64,000 nt of DNA from contig JASJZH010000005.1 in the NCBI GenBank assembly GCA_037178975.1, forward strand, positions 2,356,001 to 2,420,000, written 5' to 3'. This DNA comes from Oscheius tipulae. Its lineage: Eukaryota; Nematoda; Chromadorea; Rhabditida; Rhabditidae. The notes beneath the pieces are model-generated. The model saw only the letters and a list, made by a program, of their open reading frames with translations, was not told the DNA's origin and ran no database searches. The position numbers and the translations under genes were made by a program. Numbering within the stretch: position 1 is the first letter of the stretch; each line of letters opens with the position of its first letter. Of the stretch, positions 10,893-20,175 are shown piece after piece.

Positions 10893-10933
10893 TGTTGGAA
10901 CAAGCATAATTACCAAGCGGAATTACCTTGTTC
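10893..10933 (+). repeat. truncated 3' LTR
   Basis: Identical to the first ~41 bases of the 5' LTR (TGTTGGAACAAGC ... TACCTTGTTC), after which the sequences diverge. It proves the element boundary and the loss of most of the 3' LTR. Confidence 0.85.
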
Positions 10934-11860
10934 GCAGGGCGGTCAGCTAAGGAGGGCTTCGAAGACACTTTGCTTCGCCAAAATCGAAACTAATATCTAT
11001 CACGGTTACAAACAATATTGATTTTTTCATACATCCATACAAGAATAGAGAGATAAAAAGAAGAATAACAAGAGGATGCCATAAATTATCAATGGAGGAA
11101 AAGATATGTACCAGAAATAAGGTACCTATTATTTCTTTTTTTTTCTGTCCACTCAGAACTCTGAAAATTTTTCCATGAATTGTAATAAATATAGACAGAA
11201 ACTTTTTAACATTTGACAGACTTTCTTTTTTGACAGAGGTAGTGCGGGTATCCTCCTGAAGGAGACTGGTTCCGAGGAGTGGGGATATTTGTCGTCATAA
11301 CACTATCGAAGAGCTGGAAAACGCAATGGTGACTTCTTATCGATCATCACAGCAAGACTATTTCTATCGAAGTCTTTGAAAAATTGAGAACGATCTCAGA
11401 CCCTTGGAGATAGAATATTTTCTCCGAAATATTGGAGATATCTTGAGTTGCTAGCTGTTAATCGGCTACTAATGCCACTAGCTTTAGAATCCTCCATGAT
11501 ACCGTTCTTCCGGGGCAATTTGAGTTACCGAAGAAGCTAAACAGGAAATATTGAAAATGTGGGTTTCACCTTTTTTATAACCATGTTGCAGAGCTGGTAA
11601 ATACATTTTGTTGTTGATTTCAATTGGTCCGAAACGATCTACAGTGATCCAGCGAGGCTATTTTGTTTCAGCTTTTTCTTATAAAAGTATTTGCACATTG
11701 GGAACATTGTTCGGGGTTCTTTGCCTGAATGAAAATTGTTTGCATTCAATCGAGTCAGATATGATGATAGAAAATTATGTGTTTCAGTAGTTTTCCATCA
11801 CTTTGGTGCTATTCCGAGTTTTGTTTGGTCTTGCGGTCACTGGGAAAAAAACAATGCCCG
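10934..11860. other. non-coding interval with inverted copy of a lectin-flank repeat
   Basis: No gene seen. About 11248-11282 (CCTCCTGAAGGAGACTGG...) is the reverse complement of 12462-12495 (TACTCCTCGGAGCCAGTC...), with a few mismatches. A second short sequence family (CTGATAAGAGTTG with a GAAAAGTCTTTCC-like flank) occurs near 7900-7985 and again near 12510-12600. Confidence 0.45.
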
Positions 11861-11864
11861 GTAT

Positions 11865-12170
11865 GCTGTAACTTTCCAGGAGATCACTTTTCGAGAGCAA
11901 TCGTTGCCAGTCTCTTGACTGTAACAGCCTCGGCGGCAATCTGGTTGCTTTCGAAAATTTCTACGTATCCCAAATTGCCAATACTAGTGTTCAAGTCACA
12001 AGTTTTTGGATCGGAGCAAACTACCTAATGAATCCGCAGTGGACATGGACTACTGGAGCACCTGTGATTTATACAAACTGGAGACCAAACGAACCAGTTG
12101 ATCCCCCTTATCCTTATGAGTGTGCTGCCGCTAGAGAGCCGCTAGAGGGAGACACATGGACGTAGCTTAG
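11865..12170 (+). pseudogene. C-type lectin domain pseudogene
   Basis: From about 11918 the plus strand reads DCNSLGGNLVAFENFYVSQ, then SFWIGANYLMNPQWTWTTG, NWRPNEPVD, and YECAAARE. This is nearly identical in plan to domain 1 of the lectin gene at 356-1346. The stretch ends in a TAG (ACA TGG ACG TAG) where the intact gene continues with its C-terminal cysteines. It is therefore a truncated relic of a third family member. Confidence 0.7.
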
Positions 12171-12259
12171 TAGTTTAATCTCTGAAACTGAGAATTCAGA
12201 AAACACCACTGCAACATACAGAAAGCATCTGTGTGTCAGTTTGATCCGAACTCCGTCTT

Positions 12260-13356
12260 CATGTTAGCAGGGCAGAAGCGTGTCGTCTTGAAAAATGAGG
12301 GGTGACAAAGGAAGAAGCATTGAACTGAACGAGATATTTCACACACCGAATAAAGCTAAAACGTGTTTGACTTCTGGAAATATCTTGTCAAGATTATTCC
12401 TGTCCAAAATGTTGCTGCTATTTTACGTAAAAAGTGTACAAATTTGGAACATCCATACTCCTCGGAGCCAGTCTCCTCCAGGAGACAACCCACATTATCA
12501 ATTCTCTTGATAGGGCAACTCTCTCGAAAAGAACTTCCGCTGATAAGAGTTGTTCTTTTCATCCATGCTATCGACAGTACTTTTTTTTGTCGGTAACATG
12601 GAAGAATGACAACATAAAATTTACTAAAAGTAATGTTATAGCCCCATTCTGAAACACGATTTTTTTTTTATGAAAGTCGTCACGAAAGTAAAACTAAGTA
12701 GAAACAGTGAAACATTTCCGAAACCCATCGACCATCTTCGTTCATGGAACATGTTTCAGTTCTGATACTTCGTCTGATTCATTTATACGCATGGAGTGAA
12801 ACAAATGAAAATAGCGGGAAAAACTTTCACTCTTAAGTAAGGGGCGAGTTACATCGGAATCTATGCGATAGAGCGAGCTATACACACTTACTGAAACTCT
12901 TTTCGCTCAAAACATTAGCTCAATGTCATTCAGGTAAGCTCACGCAATCTATCCCTCTCCTTCATTCTCTCCTTCTTCTTCCCATGCTCTTCTTCTTCTC
13001 CAGAGTCAGAAACTTCGAAGATGCCTTCGTGTTCCTCGAAAAACTCCAACAATTCACTCGTGCTCGTCGGTTCTGTGGCCCAGATGAACTGATTTCCGAC
13101 TTATCTGGATCTCTCAGCAGTCCTTCTCCTCAGAGTCACCCCATCTCCAGAACGACAGGCTGGCAGGAAGCGGGTTCGGTTGAAAATATCCCGAAGTTTG
13201 GCTTGAAACCCCATTGGAAAAGACCAAATATCCCAATCTCCGTCTGTTCTAAGTATGCGGATGAGATCGTCACTCTGTCCCATTTACCCTAACAAATCAA
13301 CCTAATTCCGAGTTGTTCTACCAGAGACAGTCACTCTGTCCCTTAGTCGACCCTCC
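12260..13356. other. non-coding interval
   Basis: No supported gene. A pyrimidine-rich stretch at 12950-13010 precedes a 103-codon open frame (12984-13292) with no recognised domain. The short phrase CGTCACTCTGTCCC/CAGTCACTCTGTCCC occurs twice (13269, 13328) just upstream of the next gene. Confidence 0.4.
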
Positions 13357-14232
13357 ATGCGGTTCTGGCTTCTCCTCATCGTACTTTTCGCACTGATAAG
13401 CTACATCCTCTCTCCGGATCAACTAACACTGGTTTAGGCTGCCTGCCATGAGGATCGAGAGGAACGCGAGCTGCTCATTGAAGAAGGAAAGATGAAAGCC
13501 ATCAACCATTCGAATGCTAGGATGCCTATCAAGTTGCGGTTTAGCAAAAACTGTTGTTCTACTACTACTACGTGAGTTTAAGACAGAGGCACTTCATCCT
13601 TTCCAAACCAATGCCGACTAAACGAGGTTCCGCCATCCCGAATGGCAGGTCAAAAATTAATGCGACGAGGAGAACCAATAACAACGGAGACAGTCTTGCA
13701 TCAAGCGAAGACGATAACAACAAAAGTAACCGAACAGGGATAATTGTGGGCGTCGTTATTGCCATTGTTGTCCTCCTGGCCGTGATTACCATCGTCGTCG
13801 TCATGGTGATCAGAAGACGTCGGAACGTCAAGAAGCCCGAGTCATCGTTTGAAAATCCCGCCGAATTGAAAGTCCAGTTGCGTACGATGCCGAAACCGCA
13901 GCCGAAGAGCATTGTCGAAGGAAAATGCCCAATTCATGGGGCCACTGAAAACCCAGGCCGGCATCATGGACACGAGACGTCACGGCACCGACGGGATGAA
14001 GAGTCATCCGCTGCAGAGGATCGAGCATGATCCAACCATGAACAGGGTCTACGATATTGGCAGCGATGTGGAGGAGGTAGAGACTGGCCACACCACTGAC
14101 GGAACTATCGTCGTGTCCGAAGATGACAATACGCTCCGCGTCGACGATAAAAAGAGCTCGAGAAGGCAGAAGCCTGCGAAGAACAAGGCCAAGCCGCCTG
14201 ACCTCAAGGAACAGTCTGTCAAAAAAGCCTAA
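13357..14232 (+). pseudogene. type I membrane protein, family member 1 (one frame break)
   Basis: Proposed exons are 13357-13386, 13438-13571 and 13649-14232. The first encodes the hydrophobic start MRFWLLLI. The second encodes AACHEDREERELLIEEGK ... SKNCCSTTTT. The third encodes an Asn/Ser-rich ectodomain (RRTNNNGDSLASSEDDNN), a membrane span (IIVGVVIAIVVLLAVITIVV) and the stop-transfer RRRRN. Phases close across both introns. Near 13905 the frame breaks. The downstream frame (SKENAQFMGPL, DPTMNRVYDIGSDVE) is almost the same as the tail of the next gene, so one base has probably been lost or the assembly errs. The function is unknown; no known domain was recognised outside the span. It is co-oriented with, and about 540 bp from, its paralogue. 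Confidence 0.6.
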
Positions 14233-14767
14233 TTCAAGTTAATATACGTGATTGAAGACTGTCTTTTTGGGTTTTACTAAGCCACCAAATTCTGTTCTAA
14301 ACACAGTGACACATCTGTGGGTGCCTGATTTTTATCATGAAGACAACAGCTTCCGGTTTTGCAATAGTCTGCAAAGTTGTAGGCCAGATCAAACTCTACA
14401 ACTGTGTAAAACATCACAAGAGCGAAAAATGTGTTATTCGGGTAGAAAAATGGGCTCGAAGTTGGCCTTTTTCGCTCCCGCATTGTTGCTCACCCCCTTT
14501 GTCCCACCCGTTCCAGACCTGAGTTGTTGAGACTGTACGGGGCGACATTTGTGAACAGAGCTGCGTTTTTGACTCTTTTCATTCTCTTTACTAGCAGAGT
14601 AGATACTCTGATGTTGAACTTTTTCACACTTTGAAACTACAAATTTAGGGTTTTTAGAACAAAACTTTTACTTTGTCAGATAAGGGAGCAATTAGGAAAC
14701 TTTTGAAGTTCCAAGAAAACAGATGATTACTGAACACGAACCTAGTTGAGTATACTTCCCGGACGCT
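14233..14767. other. intergenic interval between paralogues
   Basis: No gene recognised. It holds the 3' end of member 1 and presumably the promoter of member 2; no clear regulatory element could be singled out. Confidence 0.35.
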
Positions 14768-15752
14768 ATGTGGTTGGCCGAACTCGTCTTCGTCCTTCTA
14801 CTACGAACTACCGCTTCGAGTCGGCCACAGTTCTGGAACAGGCAATCTTCGGCCCTTTTGGAGGCCTTCTCCGACGGCGCTGGACCAGCAGAGAACAAAT
14901 TGGAATACTTGACCGGTCTCAAAATGGTCGAAACTGAAGGGGATTTGGACTGGATTTGTGTGGATCCGCCTACAGTTCCTACGACAGATCCAACTACGTC
15001 TGCTCTGCCGACGACTGCTGGGTAAGTACAGAGAGATAAAAAGACAGAGAGACAGATAGACAGAGAGTAACTGAACATGTTGCAGACGATACACTACTCT
15101 ACGCGTCTCACAGCCCACGCGTGTCCAGACCACTATCACAGTGACTCCTCTTGTCCCAACTTCTCTAGCCGCCTACCCCACAATAGAAGACTCAGAAAGC
15201 TCTGCAGCAACAATCGCGACCATCTTCGTATCAATCTTCGTCTTCATTCTGCTCCTCATTATCATCGCCGTCGTGATTATTGTGGTCAGACGACGTCGAA
15301 ACAAGAAGAAGCAACCTGCGGTCAGTGCTTTGAAGTGTCCCTCATCGAGGCCGTCTTCCAGTCTCGCACCAAATCCGAAACCGTCCAAAAAGAAGCCGGA
15401 ACTGTCGGTCTCGTCTGCCTCTATCCACCTCGAGCCGAAGACCATGGACTACGAGCCGTTGTCGAAGGAAAATGCCCAATTCATGGGACCACTGAAAATT
15501 CAGGCCGGCATCAAGGATACGACACGTCACGGTACCGATGGGATGAAAAGTCGTCCGCTGGAGAGAGTCGAGTACGATCCCACAATGAACCGGGTCTACG
15601 ATATCGGCAGCGATGTGGAGATTTTGGAGACCAGGACCGTCTCGACAGCTGGGACATCGGCGATGACGACGGATCTGGAGAGCACGCTCAATCTGGAGGA
15701 GAAATCGAAAGGAGTCGGTCAGAAAAAGAATTTGCCTATCAAAAAGAATTAA
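14768..15752 (+). CDS. type I membrane protein, family member 2
   Basis: Exons 14768-15021 and 15086-15752 join in phase (GG+A) and give a protein of 306 residues. It has a signal peptide MWLAELVFVLLLRTTASS, an ectodomain of about 120 residues rich in Thr/Pro, a membrane span ATIFVSIFVFILLLIIIAVV, and a basic stop-transfer RRRRNKKK. A cytoplasmic tail of about 140 residues contains LSKENAQFMGPLK, RHGTDGMKS and DPTMNRVYDIGSDVE, shared with family member 1. The 64-nt intron is a GACAGAGA-rich tract. A poly(A) signal AATAAAAC lies at 15761, inside a perfect inverted repeat. I do not recognise the family; receptor or adhesion roles are only suggested by topology. Confidence 0.8.
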
Positions 15753-16019
15753 TTCGAAATAATAAAACAGCTCACATCCCAAGGTCAGATAAAGTGTTCT
15801 TTCCGCAATTAACGGACAGAAATTCGAGAGCATAAGCAGATGGTAACGTTTGTCACAGAATAGCATGTCTTATCCGAACGGTGAAACAATAGAACTATCC
15901 AGACCTATCTCCAGAGACTACTGCCCGATGAAAAAACACTGTATCCCCAAAGAGAAATAACACAAGATCTGTCTACTTTCACATTTATTATTTCGAATTA
16001 ATTCTTTTTGATAGGCAAA
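15731..16019. repeat. perfect 36-bp inverted repeat over a gene 3' end
   Basis: 15731-15766 (TTTGCCTATCAAAAAGAATT...) and 15984-16019 are exact reverse complements over 36 bases, separated by 217 bp. The left arm contains the last codons, stop codon and poly(A) signal of family member 2, so the arms were not generated by a generic transposon terminus. The phrase CAGCTCACATCCCAA occurs just after the left arm (15770) and again at 16087. Confidence 0.85.
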
Positions 16020-16147
16020 AATCAAATTTCTTGCGACAGGCTCGACAGTTCACACGGCAAGACAGTTCTCGGGCCACAAACTCGACAGCTCACATCCCAA
16101 GTCACCGTTTTGTTCTCTGTTCTCTTCTCCAGCAGCAGGGATGGGGC

Positions 16148-16500
16148 GGATATCCGCACATTTTTGCCGACTCAGCATAGCGTTTTTTTCTTTAAAAAAT
16201 GGCTTGGACTACCCGTATTCGCATCTGCGGATAGTAGTGCATCCGCACCGTGATTTTGCTGTCCGCCCATAGCTGTCGAGCAGATTCTTCTGTGTCCTGA
16301 CGTTTCTCGGGTCGATCTAGCACGATAAAGCAATGACAAAGCTTTCATTTTTGCGGATATTCGCACATTTTTGAAGATAGTAATGCATCCACATCCGCAC
16401 CATAATTTTGCTATCCGTCCATCGCTGTCGACTCTTCTATGTCCTGACGTTTCTCGAGTCAATCTAGCATGATAAGGCAATGGTCCTCTTCAAAATTGTT
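16148..16500. repeat. tandem dimer of a ~150-200-bp repeat
   Basis: Two units (about 16148-16335 and 16350-16500) share GCGGATAT.CGCACATTTTTG, ATCCGCACC.TGATTTTGCT-like text and TCCTGACGTTTCTCG...CTAGCA. The end piece is also present at window 1-67. There is no coding signal. This may be a fragment of an interspersed repeat family. Confidence 0.65.
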
Positions 16501-16655
16501 TGCTCTAAAATATGCGATTAGGTGCCTGATTATCGCGAAACAGAAGTTGTTTAGAAAATTGTGAATTGGTTCGTTATCCTCTAACCTGCCAGGACAAGTT
16601 ACCGTAACTCTCCTCCTCCAGAAAGAGCCCATAACATCTGCTGCTGTCTTCGAAG

Positions 16656-18234
16656 ATGACTGCTTCTCTGGATCGTCTTCTTCTACTGCTGCTGTTGGCG
16701 ACTCCTCTTCTGTCCCAAGTAGCTACCACTGCGGAGTCTTCTACCACCACACCATGTGAGTAGTGGGCTGCTTCTACTGCTGACTCTGATCTTTAGGCAT
16801 TGAAAAGGGCGATATGAAAGAGTGTGTGAATGCAACTATTGTTCAGCCGGAAGGAAAGTCTATCACTTTCGACAAGGAGGATCTGCAACAGGATGTGATC
16901 GACCAATGGACAGCTTCCAAGACTGAACTCTTGGGTAGATTTTACTTCACAGCTACGAAACATGTCAAGTATCTCAACTTCCCTAGGCTGGAGAAGATCA
17001 GTAAATTTTTAGTTTTTTTTTAACTATCTAGATTTTTTCAGACGAATTGTATTTTTTAAATACGATAAATCTGGAAACAATCGAATTTCCTGTATTGGAA
17101 CATGCCAATGACCTCGTCTTCTATGAAAATCCTGCCCTGAAGAGTATCTATATCAATCCAAAAGCTGAAGGAGGAATTGCACAGGTCACCTATAATCCGC
17201 AACTCTGTGACGAAGGCCTCGTCGAAAGGTTCAATTTCACCAAGCTCATGATGCACAGCAACTGCGAAGCAATTTGTGACACTCACGAGCTGCACAATTT
17301 TTACGATGCTGACCGTGGCCAACTGCTCAAATGTAGGATCTTCCGAAACACTAAGATACCAATCGAAGAGGGACTGCTGAATGATTCGCTGCTGAAATTG
17401 CCCAATGTTACACACATCCAAGGAAAAGTCGAGCTGAAAGGAACCCAGTTGGCGGATCTGAGCCTCCTCCAGAACATCGAGAACATTGAAAGCAAACACA
17501 ACTTGGCCTTGGAGATTGTGGACAACAAGAAACTCGACCAGATCGACCTCCCCAAACTGAAGACGCTAAAGTCGAATGGAAGTGTCAAGCTGAGAATTCG
17601 TGGGAATAAGAAGCTCTTGGACAAGGATGTGTACGAAAAGTTGAAGGAGCAGCTGGGCTTGAAGAATGAGGAAATGGAAACCGATTTCGTTGTCCCGACT
17701 ACCACGACTACCACTACAACGTCCCCTTCCACTTCATCGACTGAAATTCCTGCCGCAACGAAAGAGTCGACTCATAACTCGGAATCTGCCAGCGGCGAAG
17801 GCAGTGGCCCTTCTACCGGCAAGGACGTTGTCCCGACAACCACTACAACAACTCTTTCCAGTGCATCGACTGAAGCTCCTGTCACAACGGAAGAGTTGTC
17901 GGGTACTGTGGACAATGGAGAAGAGGCCAGCAGCATGGCTCTTGGATCAGGATCTGCCAGCAGTGACGACAGTGGTTCTTCTTCTACTGGAAAGAAGGTA
18001 GGAATCGCCATCGGGATCGTGATCGCTCTGCTCGTGCTGCTCGCATTTGTCACCTTCCTCGCTTACTGGTTCGTGATCAGGGAAAAGCTGCAGAAGAAGG
18101 AGGCTCAAGTGGGAAAGAAGGACGTTGAGAAGAAGCAGAAGTCGATGGAGCAGACGTCCAAGTCCGGCCTGGCTCGTGGTGAGGAAATGAAGCACCAAGA
18201 GCACGGAACAGGCTCCCATAAAAACGTCCAGTGA
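16656..18234 (+). CDS. receptor-L-domain type I membrane protein (IRLD-like)
   Basis: Exons 16656-16755, 16797-17000 and 17042-18234 close in phase to 498 residues. The signal peptide is MTASLDRLLLLLLLATPLLS. The ectodomain is built of the hydrophobic repeats of the receptor L domain found in insulin/EGF receptors and in the nematode IRLD families: VKYLNFPRLEKI, INLETIEFPVLEHANDLVF, ENPALKSIYI, YNPQLC, and a second run LPNVTHIQGKVELKGTQL ... LRIRGNKKL. A Thr/Ser/Gly-rich stalk contains two VVPTTTTTT repeats. A span (GIVIALLVLLAFVTFLAYWF) and a basic tail of about 55 residues follow, with no kinase domain. It may bind insulin-like or other peptide ligands as a non-catalytic receptor (inference). 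A poly(A) signal lies at 18243. Confidence 0.85.
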
Positions 18235-18307
18235 TCTCATTCAATAAAGACACTGCGGAATGCCTTGTGTTCGTTAATGCATACTTTAGTCAGTCAGCAT
18301 TCATTTC

Positions 18308-18382
18308 GTTGGTTCTATTTATTTATTTACGGATATCATATCAGTTCGGTATGGTACCCGTAAATAAATAAATAGAACCAAC
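18308..18382. repeat. perfect 25-bp hairpin just downstream of the receptor-like gene
   Basis: 18308-18332 (GTTGGTTCTATTTATTTATT...) and 18358-18382 are exact reverse complements with a 25-nt loop. It begins 60 bp after the AATAAA of the receptor-L gene. It could be a very small fold-back element or a 3'-end structure; it cannot be an intrinsic bacterial terminator in this context. Confidence 0.85.
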
Positions 18383-18416
18383 TATCGCATTTTGCCCTGT
18401 CTGAAGTTGTCGGCCC

Positions 18417-19040
18417 ATTCAAAAATGCGACAGGTCTATCACTGTTTTTTAGAACAGGTTTGTTGGTTCTGGTGAGTTTTCGACTGTTTTCCAGTAAAAC
18501 CCCAAGACTTCAAGCAGATTGCTTCTCTGGTTTTCACCTAGACTCGTGAAGTATCACGGATCGCCAGATCGCTTGTGCAGTGATTCAGTGCTCTTCCCTT
18601 CTTCAGTTGTCTTCCCCAATTCAAATGTCCTCGTAGAAACCTGCGAATCGTGCCGTGGTAAACCTTACATGCTTTATCAGCACCATTTATCAGTAAACAA
18701 CAACTTCCACTCGAAGACTAATCGGCATTCACACCAGTTTATGTCGAATGGTTTATTGAACGAACAGATTATTGATGCAGCTAGGCATGATAAATGGTGC
18801 TGATAAAGCATGTAAGGTTTGCCACGGCATCTAGGTGAAAACCAGAGAAGCAATATGTTTGGAGTCTTGGGGTTTTACTGAAAAACTCGTCAGATTCGAA
18901 ACCAACAAACCCTGTTCTAAAAAAAGTGATAACCTGTCGCATTTTTGACCTGCCATTCGGGATGGCGAAACCTCGTTTAGTCGGCATTGATCTGAAAAGG
19001 ATGAATTGTCTCTGTCTCACACTCACCTATTAGCAGTAGA
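18417..19040. repeat. long imperfect inverted repeat with a duplicated piece of family member 1
   Basis: The left arm (about 18417-18703) and right arm (about 18786-18960) pair in two blocks. One is TAAACCTTACATGCTTTATC at 18659 against the reverse complement at 18788-18827. The other is ...CCCCAAGACTTCAAG.AGATTGCTTCTCTGG... against 18828-18960. About 90 bp of the left arm (18553-18645) has no partner. The right arm runs on to 18940-19030, which is a reverse-strand copy of 13575-13655 (intron 2/exon 3 boundary of family member 1). Confidence 0.7.
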
Positions 19041-20175
19041 AGTGGGACTGCTTTCCACCTTCAAATAGTCCGCCCCGGTCGCTGTCTCTCCCTCCAGATC
19101 GCTCTTCTCCTTTCTCAGATGGACTTGGGATAACTTGAAGGCTTAAAGCCGTCTTTCCGGATCGTGTTTAATCGTCAAATTCTACCCTAGAATAGCCTAC
19201 TTTGATTAAAAAAAATGACCGAGAAAAATTGACAAAACACCCTTTCCATCGTCCCAAAGCCAAGTTGATTAGTTTGACTGTCTTCCGAAACTGTACATAC
19301 GCGTTACCTTTTGTCAATTGTAATTCCTCTTCTTTCTTCGTAAAGATAACTCGGTTGAACCTGCAGATTAACTGGTGCATACTGTACCATGGCACCATCC
19401 TTTCCTAAGCTTGTCCCGACGCTTCACTATCAATGGACGTTTCAAAGCTTGAAAAAACACAAAGAGCCAAACCTCTCACAGCTCCGCCCATCTACAGCTT
19501 TATATGGCTTTCATGCAGCTTCTACCAGGTCAGGTTTTGTGAGCAACGCTTGCCCTGGATTATTGTTTGTTCAATAAAAAAGCTCACTGATGTAACCTCA
19601 TTTTGTTTCCCTGCTGAAATGGATCCCCATCGCGAAAATAAGTGGGATACAGTAAAGACCTCATATATCTCTCTATTACTAGAGCGCAATAGTATGTCCT
19701 TCTGTTATGGTGTCCGCGTAATTTCCTGTGAACACTAACACCCAAAAGTCTGTCAAGTCATTTCATATCAAGTGACAAGAGAACAAGTCATCGGTGGGGG
19801 CAACTTTTGGTTTGGTTAAGCGGCGCAGTCACCTATGGCGAATTCTAAGCCAAGAGCTAAGTGCTACAAAGCTGCCGTTGGCAGCTAGTTTTTGAACAAA
19901 CATAACATAGCCAGGTCAGGTCGCTTCCTACAAAGTTTTAACCTGGAAGGACTGGCTGGATCCCCTGAAACATCTCGTGCATCTCTGTTACTAGTCATAG
20001 TCAGACCAGTTTTGCTCCTTCGCTCCATGGTTTTGCTACAGTAACCTGTACTATCTCCTCTTTTCATTGCTTCATTGTTCTCGAATACATAGCGACTTAC
20101 TGCTTTATCAGCGGCTCTTGTGTCAACAATCTTACTTATCTCTTTCTTCTCAATAGGCTTCTATTACAGTTTTCC
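19041..20175. other. non-coding interval
   Basis: No gene recognised on either strand. Open frames of 60-101 codons have no known domains. Short palindrome GCTGCCGTTGGCAGC near 19871. Confidence 0.4.

Larger units (their letters stand above)
7986..10933 (+). mobile_element. Ty3/gypsy LTR retrotransposon, internally deleted
   Basis: A complete 5' LTR (7986-8173), a primer-binding-site region, a gag-protease-(RT)-RNase H frame, an integrase region and the first ~41 bp of a 3' LTR (10893-10933) are in order. The core of reverse transcriptase and part of the integrase catalytic core have been deleted, and the 3' LTR is truncated after TACCTTGTTC. The element cannot move by itself. Codon use and base composition (GC-richer, long open frame) contrast with the flanks. 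The class follows from the integrase HHCC motif and the PWERIHLDFAG segment. Confidence 0.9.

Noticed and set aside
12984..13292. 102-codon open frame upstream of the membrane-protein pair
   Set aside because: No recognisable domain and no clear splice partner; could be the 5' region of member 1 but unsupported.
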